Shown here: positions 44,626-52,581 of the stretch, in pieces
How the letters are laid out: every line of letters starts with the position of its first letter
How positions within the stretch are numbered: the first letter of the stretch is position 1
DNA from: Caulobacter sp. 602-1
Lineage (GTDB): Bacteria; Pseudomonadota; Alphaproteobacteria; Caulobacterales; Caulobacteraceae
Direction: 5' to 3'
NCBI RefSeq assembly: GCF_003931565.1
Contig: NZ_RRYI01000003.1
Coordinates: 372,001-436,000, forward strand
DNA length: 64,000 nt
Program-made: the position numbers and the translations under genes
The notes under the pieces: model-generated
What the model was told of the DNA's origin: nothing
The model's database searches: none
The model's input: only the letters and a program-made list of their open reading frames with translations

Positions 44626-44740
44626 GTAATCAGTCCCTCCACTGGCGCGCGCCGGCGACCGGCCGAACGCGGCTTGGCGGAGATTGGCGCGGGAAGGTCA
44701 AGCTGTCAGCCGGATTCCAGGGCGATCCCCAGGATTTCGC

Positions 44741-45343
44741 TCAAGCCGGGCGCCGAGCGCGCAGGGCTTGGGCGATGGTGCCGTCATCCAGCCAGTCGAG
44801 GTCGCCGCCGACCGGCACGCCGCGCGCCAGCATGGTCACCGGCACGTTGGTCCGAGCCAGGCGGTCGGCGATGTAGTGGGCGGTCGTCTGGCCGTCGACC
44901 GTGGCCGGCAGGGCCAGGATCACCTCGGCCACCTCGCCATCCGCGACCCGGGCCGCCAGTTCGCCGATCCGCAGGGCTTCCGGACCGATCCCATCCAGAG
45001 CCGACAGCAGGCCGCCCAGCACGTGATAGCGCCCCTTGAACGAGCCGCCGCGCTCCATGGCCCAGACCGAACCGACCTCCTCGACGACGCACAGCAGGCG
45101 CCCGTCGCGGGTGGCGTCGGCGCAGATCGCGCACGGATCGGTGACGTCCAGCGAGCCGCAAACCGAGCAGGCGCGGACCTTGGCCTGGGCCTCGGCCATG
45201 GCCTGCGCCAGGGGCGCCAGCAGCGTGTCGCGCTTCTTCAGCAAGGCCAACGCCGCGCGCCGGCCCGAGCGCGGACCCAGCCCCGGCAGCTTGGACAGCA
45301 GGGCGATCAGGCGCTCGATCTCAGGTCCGGCGGAAGCGGCCAA
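44741..45343 (-). CDS. recR: recombination mediator RecR
   Basis: A 200-residue RecR of the RecFOR pathway, which loads RecA at gaps. It shows the helix-hairpin-helix '[20 protein letters not shown]' (residues 13-32), the zinc motif '[16 protein letters not shown]' (about 57-72) and the Toprim core '[15 protein letters not shown]' plus '[20 protein letters not shown]'. It is the last gene of the dnaX-ybaB-recR cluster, a widely conserved order; the gap to ybaB is four bases. Confidence 0.97.
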   Translation of the reverse strand: MAASAGPEIERLIALLSKLPGLGPRSGRRAALALLKKRDTLLAPLAQAMAEAQAKVRACSVCGSLDVTDPCAICADATRDGRLLCVVEEVGSVWAMERGGSFKGRYHVLGGLLSALDGIGPEALRIGELAARVADGEVAEVILALPATVDGQTTAHYIADRLARTNVPVTMLARGVPVGGDLDWLDDGTIAQALRARRPA

Positions 45344-45347
45344 GTTC

Positions 45348-45677
45348 CTAGAACTTCATCCCGGGCATGCCGCCCATCAGGCCCGCCATCGGGCCGGCGG
45401 CCTCCTGCATCATCTGGGCCTGCTTGGCGTCGAGCTTCTTCTTGGCGTCGGCGTGGGCGGCGACGATCAGGTCGGCGATGACCTCGCCCTCGCCCGGCTC
45501 GATCAGGCTCTCGTCCAGCACCACCTTGGCCAGTTCGCCGGTGCCCTTGAGGGTGACGGTGACCATGCCGCCGCCCGAGGTCCCCTCGACGGTGCTCTCG
45601 GCCAGACGCGCCTGGGCGTCCGCCAGTTTCTGCTGCATGGCCTGAGCCTGCTTCATCAGGCCGCCGAGGTCTTTCAT
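45348..45677 (-). CDS. ybaB: YbaB/EbfC nucleoid-associated protein
   Basis: A 109-residue DNA-binding protein. It starts '[20 protein letters not shown]', continues with '[20 protein letters not shown]' and ends with a Met/Gly-rich tail '[11 protein letters not shown]'. YbaB forms dimers that bind DNA broadly. It sits between dnaX and recR as in most bacteria, 32 bases after the dnaX stop. Confidence 0.95.
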   Translation of the reverse strand: MKDLGGLMKQAQAMQQKLADAQARLAESTVEGTSGGGMVTVTLKGTGELAKVVLDESLIEPGEGEVIADLIVAAHADAKKKLDAKQAQMMQEAAGPMAGLMGGMPGMKF

Positions 45678-45709
45678 CTCAGAACTCCAAATTCAAAACA
45701 ACGGGCCGC

Positions 45710-47545
45710 TCAGCCCTCTTCCTCGTCCGGCTCCAGAGGCGGGGCCTCGGGGGTGAGGAGCTTGCGGATCTCGACGATCTCGGCGCCGGGGAAGGCCGAC
45801 AGCACCGAGGCGACGAACGGATCCTTCTTGATCTCCGCCAGCGCCTCGCGCTCCTCGCGCTTCTGGCGCTCCATCAGGCTCTCCGCCCCGCCGCCGCCCT
45901 CGGCGGCCACCAGCCAGGGCTGGCCGGTCGCTTCCTTCAGGAAACGGACCAGGCGGCCGGCCAGATTGGCGGGCGCGCCGGGCGCGGCCTCGAAGGTGAT
46001 GGCGCCGGGCCGGAAATTGATCGGACGAACATATTGCTCGACGTCCAGCCGCAGGCCGATGTCGCGCCGCGCGGCGATCAGGGCCATGACGTCGTCGAAC
46101 GAGGCCACCACAGGCATGGCCAGGGCCCCGGGCGCGGCCATGGTCATGGGCGCATGGGCGGCCGAGGTCGCGCCGCCGGCCGAGCCGCCGCCCATCGAGC
46201 CCCCCCCGCCCGGACCGCCGCCAATTCCACCGGGCGGCGCGCCGTCGCGCAGGGCCTTCAGCGCTTCCTCCGGACCAGGGAGGTCGGCGGCGTAGCACAG
46301 GCGGATCAGCGCCATCTCGGCCGCGGCCATGGCGTCGGGCGCGCGGCGCACCTCCTCGTGGGCCTTCAGCAGCATCTGCCACAGGCGCGACAGCGTGCCG
46401 GCCGAGGTATGGGCCCCGATGGCGGCCAGGCGCGCGGCCTGCTCCTTGGGCATCGACAGGGCGTCCGGCCCGAGCGCCTTGGCCACCGCCGCGCCGTGGC
46501 AGTGGTCCAGCACATCCAGCATCACCACCGTCGGATCGGCCCCGAAGCCCCAGAGGGCGCGGAAGCCCTCCAGCGCGTCCTTGGTCTTGCCGGCCATGAC
46601 GTTTTCGAACAGGGCGATGGTCTGGCCGCGATCGGCCAGACCCAGCATGTCGCGGACCACCGTGGCGGTGACCGTGGCCCCGCGATCGCTCTGCACGATG
46701 GCCTGGTCCAGCAGCGACAGGCCGTCGCGCACCGAGCCCTCGGCCGCGCGGGCGATCAGGGCCAGGGCGTCCATCTCGATCCGCGCGCCTTCCTTGGCCG
46801 AGATCTTGTCGAAGTGCTTGACCAGCACGTCCGGCTCGACCCGGCGCAGGTCGAAGCGCTGGGTCCGCGACAGGATCGTCACCGGCACCTTGCGGATCTC
46901 GGTGGTGGCGAAGATGAACTTGGCGTGCGGCGGCGGCTCTTCCAGCGTCTTCAGCAGGGCGTTGAACGCCGCCGTCGACAGCATGTGCACTTCGTCGATG
47001 ATGTAGACCTTGTAGCGCGCCTCGACCGGGGCGTAGCGCACCCCGTCCAGCAGCTCGCGCATCTCGTCGACCTTGGTGCGGCTGGCGGCGTCCAGCTCCA
47101 GCACGTCCATGTGCCGGCCCTCGATGATGGCGCGGCAGTGATAGCCTTCGGTGGTCAGGTCGACCGAGGGTCCCTTGACGGTTTCGGTCTCGTAGTTGAG
47201 CGCGCGGGCCAGCAGGCGCGCGGTCGTGGTCTTGCCGACGCCCCGCACGCCGGTGAGCATGAAGGCGTGGGCGATGCGGCCCGTGGAGAAGGCGTTGGCC
47301 AGGGTGCGGACCATGGCCTCCTGGCCGATCAGGTCCTCGAAGGTGCGCGGGCGGTACTTCCGCGCCAGCACGGTATAGGCGTCGCCCTTCTCGTTTTCCG
47401 GCGGGGACTCGACGACGGGGCGCGCCTCCGCGAGGGGCGCGGGCGTCGGCGCTTCGCCGAAGATGTCGGCGGTGTTCTCGTCGCGCTCGGCGGGCGCTTC
47501 GTCCCACGGCGCGGAATCAGGCGAGAGATCGTCGAGGTCGGCCAT
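45710..47545 (-). CDS. dnaX: DNA polymerase III gamma/tau subunit
   Basis: A 611-residue clamp-loader subunit. An acidic N-terminal extension of about 55 residues precedes 'YTVLARKYRPRTFEDLIGQE'. The AAA+ domain has Walker A GVRGVGKT (99-106), 'DEVHMLSTAAFNALLKTLEEP' and sensor 1 'FIFATTEIRKVP'. A Gly-rich linker (near residue 455) leads to the tau C-terminus. The usual four-Cys zinc module after Walker A is degenerate: only 'YHCRAIIEGRH' keeps one Cys. I saw no A-rich slippery site, so a separate gamma form by frameshifting is not supported. The start is placed at 47545; an open frame upstream runs into the SRP RNA gene. Confidence 0.95.
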   Translation of the reverse strand: MADLDDLSPDSAPWDEAPAERDENTADIFGEAPTPAPLAEARPVVESPPENEKGDAYTVLARKYRPRTFEDLIGQEAMVRTLANAFSTGRIAHAFMLTGVRGVGKTTTARLLARALNYETETVKGPSVDLTTEGYHCRAIIEGRHMDVLELDAASRTKVDEMRELLDGVRYAPVEARYKVYIIDEVHMLSTAAFNALLKTLEEPPPHAKFIFATTEIRKVPVTILSRTQRFDLRRVEPDVLVKHFDKISAKEGARIEMDALALIARAAEGSVRDGLSLLDQAIVQSDRGATVTATVVRDMLGLADRGQTIALFENVMAGKTKDALEGFRALWGFGADPTVVMLDVLDHCHGAAVAKALGPDALSMPKEQAARLAAIGAHTSAGTLSRLWQMLLKAHEEVRRAPDAMAAAEMALIRLCYAADLPGPEEALKALRDGAPPGGIGGGPGGGGSMGGGSAGGATSAAHAPMTMAAPGALAMPVVASFDDVMALIAARRDIGLRLDVEQYVRPINFRPGAITFEAAPGAPANLAGRLVRFLKEATGQPWLVAAEGGGGAESLMERQKREEREALAEIKKDPFVASVLSAFPGAEIVEIRKLLTPEAPPLEPDEEEG

Positions 47546-47631
47546 GGGCTGAGTGTAGTGGGGCGAAGGGCGCGGCAAAAGGCCCGGCCCGGGCGGACCA
47601 GACATCTGCTGACAGATTTCGCCGATTTGGG

Positions 47632-47730
47632 GGAAGGTGGAGACCGGACAGCGACCCAGAGGTGATCTCGTTGTGGCTGCTGCCTCTCGGCCCTGACCAG
47701 GTTGGCGAGGCTTCCGTCCGCGCCGATCTC
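47632..47730 (-). ncRNA. ffs: signal recognition particle RNA (small, 4.5S type)
   Basis: On the minus strand the domain IV core is plain: AACCTGGTCAGG, then a GCCGAGAGGC region and AGCAGCC, followed by ACAACGAGATC and GGGTCGCTG (about 47712-47645). The flanks GGACGGAAGCC and GGTCTCCACC pair to close the hairpin. This RNA binds Ffh to target nascent membrane proteins. A position next to dnaX-ybaB-recR is common in alphaproteobacteria. Ends are approximate (within about 8 bases). Confidence 0.9.
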
Positions 47731-47737
47731 CGAGGCC

Positions 47738-47766
47738 TATATCGCGACTCATCGCGACGGATGCAA
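47738..47766 (-). promoter_or_regulatory. promoter of the SRP RNA gene
   Basis: On the minus strand TTGCAT (47766-47761), 17 bases, GATATA (47743-47738); the expected start near 47731 agrees with the predicted RNA 5' end. Confidence 0.65.
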
Positions 47767-47825
47767 GCCACATGACGCATTCGCGACGTCGTGACGAGCG
47801 TTCATACTCGCGCTAGAGACGACGC

Positions 47826-48764
47826 ATGGCCCTGTCGATCATCACCAACACCTTCGCCGGCAACCCCCTGAACCGCGACAGCGAGCGGCGGGGAGACGAA
47901 GCGTGGCTGGCCGAAAGGCTGGCCGACCCCGAGTCGCTCGCCGTGGCCCTGTGGAACGGCAAGCCGCTGGTCGAGGACGTGCTCGGCGAGGACGGCAAGC
48001 CGACCGGGGTTCAGATCGCCTATCTGCGCGCCGACATGGCCCAGGACCTGGCCGGCGGAAACGAGAGACTGCTGTATCTGGGCCTGTGGAAGGACATCGC
48101 CGTCTTCGCGGTCGATATCGACACCACCGCCGACCCCGCCGAGGGCCCGCTGCAGGGCCTGGGCCGGTTCGAGGAGCTGCGCGGCGCGGCCGCGACCCTG
48201 CCGCCGGCCGACGCCGGCATCCTGGCCACCGCCAAGTCGATGTTCGAATGGCGTCGCCGCCACCGCTGGTGCAGCAACTGCGGCCAGAAGAGCGAGGTCG
48301 CCGATGGCGGCTGGAAGCGCGTCTGCCCCGCCTGCGACGCCGAGCACTTCCCCCGCACCGACCCGGTGGCGATCATGCTGGCGGTCCATGACGGCAAGTG
48401 CCTTTTGGGCCGCCAGGCGGCCTGGCCCAAGGGCATGTTCTCGGCTCTGGCCGGCTTCCTGGAGCCGGGCGAGACCATCGAGGAGGCCTGCGCCCGCGAG
48501 CTGAAGGAAGAGGCCGGCCTGACCGCCACCGCCGTCCGCTACCATTCCAGCCAGCCCTGGCCGTGGCCGGGCTCGCTGATGATCGGCCTGATCGCCGAGG
48601 TCGACAGCGCCGAAGCCGCGCCCGACCAGACCGAGCTGGAGGAAGTCCGCTGGTTCAGCAAGGACGAGGCCGTTCGGCTGATCAAGGGCGAGATCGAGGG
48701 CGTGTTCTGCCCGCCATCGCTGGCGATCGCCCATCAACTGATCAAGGCGTGGAGCGAGGCGTGA
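47826..48764 (+). CDS. nudC: NADH pyrophosphatase / RNA decapping Nudix hydrolase
   Basis: A 312-residue NudC that cleaves NAD(H) to NMN(H) and AMP and removes NAD caps from RNA. It shows the zinc ribbon 'WCSNCGQKSE' and 'CPACDAEHFPRTDPVAI' (about residues 148-182), then the Nudix box 'GFLEPGETIEEACARELKEE' (about 213-232) and the specificity segment 'SQPWPWPGSLMIGLIAE'. The length is usual for the long NudC class with an N-terminal domain. It is divergent from the SRP RNA gene and convergent with amn. Confidence 0.95.
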   Translation: MALSIITNTFAGNPLNRDSERRGDEAWLAERLADPESLAVALWNGKPLVEDVLGEDGKPTGVQIAYLRADMAQDLAGGNERLLYLGLWKDIAVFAVDIDTTADPAEGPLQGLGRFEELRGAAATLPPADAGILATAKSMFEWRRRHRWCSNCGQKSEVADGGWKRVCPACDAEHFPRTDPVAIMLAVHDGKCLLGRQAAWPKGMFSALAGFLEPGETIEEACARELKEEAGLTATAVRYHSSQPWPWPGSLMIGLIAEVDSAEAAPDQTELEEVRWFSKDEAVRLIKGEIEGVFCPPSLAIAHQLIKAWSEA

Positions 48765-48771
48765 CGCTCCA

Positions 48772-48800
48772 GATGCTCCCCCGGACGACGGGGGAGCATC
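48772..48800. terminator. bidirectional hairpin between nudC and amn
   Basis: Perfect 12-base arms (48772-48783 and 48789-48800, GATGCTCCCCCG / CGGGGGAGCATC) with a five-base loop in the 50-base gap between convergent stops. Confidence 0.72.
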
Positions 48801-48814
48801 GTCCAAGATCGCCC

Positions 48815-50269
48815 CTATCGGAACGGCGGCTCGTCGAAGGCCCGCAGCTTGCGCGAATGCAGGTTGGGGCCTTCGGCGTGCAGCAGCTTGCAGGCCAGGA
48901 TCCCGATCTGCAGGTGCTGGCTGATCGCCCGCTCGTAGAAGGCGTTGGCCTGGCCGGGCAGCTTGATCTCGCCGTGCAGCGGCTTGTCCGACACGCACAG
49001 CAGCGTCCCGTACGGCACCCGGAAGCGATAGCCCTGGGCCGAGATGGTGGCGCTTTCCATGTCGATGGCCACGGCGCGGCTCTGGTTGAAGCGCAGGGCC
49101 GAGAGGCTGTGGCGCAGCTCCCAGTTGCGGTCGTCGGTGGTGACGACGGTGCCGGTGCGCAGGCGCTTCTTCAGCTGGTCGCCGCTGTCGCCGCTGATCG
49201 CCTTGGCCGCGTCGTAGAGGGCGCGCTGCACCTCGGCGATCGACGGCACCGGGATCTCGGGGGGCAGCACCGCGTCCAGCACGTGGTCGTCGCGCAGATA
49301 GGCGTGGGCCAGGACGTAGTCGCCGATGGTCTGGGTGTCGCGCAGGCCGCCGCAGTGGCCGATCATCAGCCAGGCCTGCGGGCGCAGCACCGCCAGGTGG
49401 TCGCAGATCGTCTTGGCGTTGGACGGACCGACGCCGATATTGACCAGGGTCACGCCCGAACCGCCCGGGGCCATCAGGTGGTAGGCCGGCATCTGGTGCT
49501 TGCGCCAGGTCGACTCCGCCACCGCCAGCTCCGGATTCACCGTGTTGGCGGTGATGGTCAGGCCGCCCGAGCACGACAGACCCGTATAGGGGCTGTCAGG
49601 CTGCTGCAGCTGGTCGATGCCCCAGCGGACGAACTCGTCGACATAGCGATGATAGTTCGTGAACAGGATGAACTGCTGCACGTCCTCGGCCGGGGCGCCG
49701 GTGTAGTGCTTCAGGCGGGCCAGCGAGAAGTCCGTGCGCAGGCCGTCGAACAGCGACAGCGGATGGGTCTCCTCCAGCGCCGGGTTCCACACGCCGTCGG
49801 CGATCTCGTCGCCGATGAAGGCCAGATCCGTGGTCGGGAAGAAACGGGCGATGTCCTCGCTGCGCACGTCGGCCTGGTTCAGGTCGATGGTGGCGTCCAG
49901 CACATAGGGATAGGGGATTTCCTGGCTGGAGCGGTCGACCTCGATCTCGACGTCGAAGTCGTCCATCAGCAGGCTGAGCTGCTCGACCAGATAGTCCTTG
50001 AACTGGGCCGGCTTGGTGATGGTCGTCGAATAGACGCCGGGGCGGCTGACGCGGGCGTACGAGCGGGCCAGCTTGGGCGGCAGGGCCTCAGGGTCGTAGG
50101 TCAGGCGCAGCTCGGGATAGGCGAAAGTGCCGTCGAACCGCGTCTGCGGGTCCGGACGGGTTCCGTTTTCGAGATAGGCGCGCAGGGCGGTCCGCAGGGC
50201 GTCGACGGCGCGTTCGTATTCGTCATTCAGCCGTTCGACGACGGCGATTGCTTTTTCTTGGTTTGACAT
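48815..50269 (-). CDS. amn: AMP nucleosidase
   Basis: A 484-residue enzyme hydrolysing AMP to adenine and ribose 5-phosphate. An N-terminal AMN domain (about residues 10-170, with 'YARVSRPGVYSTTITKPAQF') precedes the purine nucleoside phosphorylase-like catalytic domain. The latter has 'VTLVNIGVGPSNAKTICDHL' (about 277), 'WLMIGHCGGLRD' (about 300) and 'AVAIDMESATISAQGYRF' (about 405). Size and order fit E. coli Amn. Its ATG at 50269 has TAAGGA just upstream. Two direct GCGACGTT repeats lie within 30 bases of the start codon. Confidence 0.95.
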   Translation of the reverse strand: MSNQEKAIAVVERLNDEYERAVDALRTALRAYLENGTRPDPQTRFDGTFAYPELRLTYDPEALPPKLARSYARVSRPGVYSTTITKPAQFKDYLVEQLSLLMDDFDVEIEVDRSSQEIPYPYVLDATIDLNQADVRSEDIARFFPTTDLAFIGDEIADGVWNPALEETHPLSLFDGLRTDFSLARLKHYTGAPAEDVQQFILFTNYHRYVDEFVRWGIDQLQQPDSPYTGLSCSGGLTITANTVNPELAVAESTWRKHQMPAYHLMAPGGSGVTLVNIGVGPSNAKTICDHLAVLRPQAWLMIGHCGGLRDTQTIGDYVLAHAYLRDDHVLDAVLPPEIPVPSIAEVQRALYDAAKAISGDSGDQLKKRLRTGTVVTTDDRNWELRHSLSALRFNQSRAVAIDMESATISAQGYRFRVPYGTLLCVSDKPLHGEIKLPGQANAFYERAISQHLQIGILACKLLHAEGPNLHSRKLRAFDEPPFR

Positions 50270-50577
50270 GGGTCCTTATAGCGACGTTTTGCGACGTTGG
50301 CGAGACGCCGCCCCGACCAAATGGGAATGATTTATTACTTATCCGGGATGAGGAAGTCGGGCGGACGTCCGTCTTTAGGATGAGCCTGTTTCTTCAGCTT
50401 GGCTCGCCGGAAGCCGGGCCCCGCCGTCGCAAGGGCATGGACGAACCGGCGCCGGTCGGCCACAAGGGCTGAAATGCTCAAGGAAGGGGCGAATGGCGGC
50501 GCGGGCCTTCTCGCGCGTCGTTTCTTCCGAACACCAGAACAAGGCCGTCGACGTCGATACGGACGCCAGGGGGATTC
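50270..50577. other. intergenic region between amn and the symporter gene
   Basis: A 308-base divergent region. It carries direct repeats GCGACGTT at 50281-50288 and 50291-50298, and an AT-rich spot at 50324-50342. A minus-strand frame ends at 50335 with residues such as 'HPKDGRPPDFLIPDK', but no start codon or ribosome site supports it. Nothing else recognisable. Confidence 0.45.
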
Positions 50578-51834
50578 ATGAACAAACGCTTCGCCTATCT
50601 GATCATCGCGTCCATGATCCTGGGGGTCATGGTCGGCTGGGCCTGTAATCAGTTCCTCGATCCGGCGCAGACCGAGGAAGCGGTCAAGTGGTTCAAGATG
50701 GGAACCGACCTCTTCCTGCGGCTGATCAAGATGATCATCGCCCCTCTGGTGCTGACGACGCTCGTCGCGGGCATCGCCCACATGGAGGACGCCGCCGCCG
50801 TCGGCCGGATCGGCGCCAAGACCATGGCCTGGTTCGTCAGCGCCTCGGCCGTATCGCTGCTGCTGGGCCTGCTGATGGTGCACCTGCTGCACCCGGGCTC
50901 GGGCCTGAACCTGACCGAGGTCGCCAGCGCGGCCAACGCCCCGGCGGCCTCGACCGAGACCTTCACCCTGCAGGGCTTCCTGACCCATCTGGTGCCGGCC
51001 TCGATCTTCGACGCCATGGCCAAGAACGAGATCCTGCAGATCGTGGTCTTCAGCCTGTTCGTCGGCACCGCCGTCGCCTCGCTGGACAACAAGGCCCCGC
51101 ACATCCTGGAAATGGCCGAGCAAGGCGCCCAGGTGATGCTGAAGGTCACCGGCTTCGTCATGAAGCTGGCCCCGCTGGCGATCTTCTGCGCCCTGGCCTC
51201 GACCATCGCCACCCAGGGCCTGTCGATGCTGGCCGTCTATGGCAAGTTCGTGCTGGGCTTCTACGCCACCATGGGCACGCTGTGGCTGCTGCTGTTCGTC
51301 GCTGGCTTCCTGGTGCTGGGCAAGCGGGTGATCCCGCTGTTCGGCGTGATCCGCGAGCCGGCCCTGCTGGCCTTCTCGACCGCCTCGTCGGAAGCCGCCT
51401 ATCCGCGCATCCTCGACAGCCTGCCCAAGATCGGCGTGCGCCGCCGCATCGTCTCGTTCGTGCTGCCGCTGGGCTACTCGTTCAACCTCGACGGCTCGAT
51501 GCTGTACTGCACCTTCGCCACCATGTTCATCATGCAGGCGCACGGCGTGCACCTGTCGGTCCAGCAGCAGATCTTCATGCTGCTGCTGCTGATGGTGACG
51601 TCGAAGGGCATCGCCGGCGTGCCGCGCGCCTCGCTGGTGGTGATCATGGCCACCCTGACCTATTTCGGCCTGCCCGAGGCCTGGATCGCTCTCGTGCTGG
51701 GCGTCGACCACCTGCTGGACATGGGCCGCTCGGCCACCAATGTCGTCGGCAACAGCGTCGCCGCCGCCGTGGTCGCCAAGTGGGAAGGCGAGCTGGACGA
51801 GATCCAGCCCGACACCGAACCCGCCAAGGCTTAA
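50578..51834 (+). CDS. dicarboxylate/amino acid:cation symporter (DAACS family)
   Basis: A 418-residue secondary transporter with about eight helices and two re-entrant loops. Family blocks are 'RLIKMIIAPLVLTTLVAGIA' (about residues 48-67), 'AFSTASSEAAYPRILDSL' (about 264, the serine-rich HP1 tip), 'PLGYSFNLDGSMLYC' (about 298, the NMDGT-like TM7 motif, here NLDGS) and 'DHLLDMGRSATNVVGNSVA' (about 380). It imports C4-dicarboxylates or glutamate/aspartate with protons or sodium; the exact substrate cannot be told. A strong intrinsic terminator follows. The ATG follows an AGGGGGATTC ribosome site. Confidence 0.92.
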   Translation: MNKRFAYLIIASMILGVMVGWACNQFLDPAQTEEAVKWFKMGTDLFLRLIKMIIAPLVLTTLVAGIAHMEDAAAVGRIGAKTMAWFVSASAVSLLLGLLMVHLLHPGSGLNLTEVASAANAPAASTETFTLQGFLTHLVPASIFDAMAKNEILQIVVFSLFVGTAVASLDNKAPHILEMAEQGAQVMLKVTGFVMKLAPLAIFCALASTIATQGLSMLAVYGKFVLGFYATMGTLWLLLFVAGFLVLGKRVIPLFGVIREPALLAFSTASSEAAYPRILDSLPKIGVRRRIVSFVLPLGYSFNLDGSMLYCTFATMFIMQAHGVHLSVQQQIFMLLLLMVTSKGIAGVPRASLVVIMATLTYFGLPEAWIALVLGVDHLLDMGRSATNVVGNSVAAAVVAKWEGELDEIQPDTEPAKA

Positions 51835-51867
51835 CCCCTCGGCCAGCAAGGCTTCGATCAGAGCCCC

Positions 51868-51907
51868 GAGCCAGTCAGGTTTCCAGCCTGACTGGCTCTT
51901 TCTTTTT
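51868..51907 (+). terminator. intrinsic terminator of the symporter gene
   Basis: Perfect 12-base arms (51868-51879 and 51887-51898, GAGCCAGTCAGG / CCTGACTGGCTC), seven-base loop, then a T-rich tract TTTCTTTTT. Confidence 0.93.
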
Positions 51908-51914
51908 GGGCCAA

Positions 51915-51949
51915 GCCCCCTCCCCGGCGCGCTGGGGAGGGGGGCGTTT
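51915..51949. repeat. second G/C-run hairpin, terminator-like
   Basis: Arms GCCCCCTCCCC (51915-51925) and GGGGAGGGGGGC (51934-51945, one bulged G) followed by GTTTT. It belongs to the same style as other intergenic hairpins here and stands directly before the TGTACAGT repeats. Confidence 0.6.
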
Positions 51950-51952
51950 TCG

Positions 51953-51986
51953 TGTACAGTTTCAAATGTACAGTAAAAACTTGACA
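51953..51986 (+). promoter_or_regulatory. tandem TGTACAGT repeats upstream of a TTGACA -35 box
   Basis: TGTACAGT occurs at 51953-51960 and 51967-51974 (14-base period; each TGTACA is itself palindromic). A perfect -35 hexamer TTGACA follows at 51981-51986; the -10 that fits a 17-base spacer is poor (AATCTC at 52004-52009). The arrangement suggests an activator or repressor site for the DUF6491 gene. The regulator is unknown. Confidence 0.55.
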
Positions 51987-52039
51987 AGCCCCGGACGAGG
52001 TCCAATCTCTTGAGACGAGGGGCTTTTGAGGACGACGTC

Positions 52040-52462
52040 ATGAGCAGCATCAGCCACATCGCGCGCTCGGCGCTGATCGGGCTCGCTCTGGCCGGCATGG
52101 GCGCCTCGGCCGCTTCGGCGGCGCAGGGCGACGCTCCGGTCAAGGCGGCCAAGCCCGCCCGCCAGTGCTTCTATCTCTCGGACTGGCGCGGCTGGACCGC
52201 CCCGGACAAGAACACCCTGTACATGAAGGTCCGCGGTCGCGACGTCTATCGCGTCGACCTGGCGTGGGGCTCCAACCAGCTGACCTGGCCGGGCACGCAC
52301 CTCGTCTCGGTCGTACGCGGCCCCGACAGCGTCTGCGGCCCGCTGGATCTGGACCTGCGCGTCGGCGACGGCCTGGGCATGGCCATCCCGATCCGGGCCA
52401 AGACCATCACCAAGCTGACCCCGGAAGAGATCAAGGCGATCCCGAAGAAGTACCAGCCGTAA
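52040..52462 (+). CDS. exported DUF6491-like protein
   Basis: A 140-residue periplasmic protein with a signal peptide (residues 1-28, ending 'AASAAQ'). The mature part has two Cys ('RQCFYLSDWRGWTAPDKNTL' and 'PDSVCGPLDLDLRVGD') and ends 'TPEEIKAIPKKYQP'. This matches small alphaproteobacterial proteins I know as DUF6491; function unknown. ATG 52040 is chosen for the GAGGA site seven bases upstream; the open frame starts at 52010 but would not give a signal peptide at the N-terminus. Possible regulation by the TGTACAGT repeats. Confidence 0.75.
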   Translation: MSSISHIARSALIGLALAGMGASAASAAQGDAPVKAAKPARQCFYLSDWRGWTAPDKNTLYMKVRGRDVYRVDLAWGSNQLTWPGTHLVSVVRGPDSVCGPLDLDLRVGDGLGMAIPIRAKTITKLTPEEIKAIPKKYQP

Positions 52463-52581
52463 GGCCGCCGGGCGCGCCTTTCGCCGGCGGTGACCCGGGG
52501 TGACAAAAAGATCCCTGGGGACAAACGACAAAGGGCGGAGCCTCGCGGCCCCGCCCTCTGCCCACGCCCCTCGTGAAGCGA

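Noticed and set aside
45710..47545. Programmed frameshift in dnaX to make gamma
   Set aside because: No A-rich slippery heptamer with a downstream stem was found in the linker region.
47600..47630. TGACAG near the SRP RNA as a Pho box half
   Set aside because: No second repeat at the required 11-base period.
50335..50577. Minus-strand frame ending in HPKDGRPPDFLIPDK between amn and the symporter
   Set aside because: The ending looks protein-like, but there is no start codon with a ribosome site in the gap and upstream it is only the antisense of the symporter gene.
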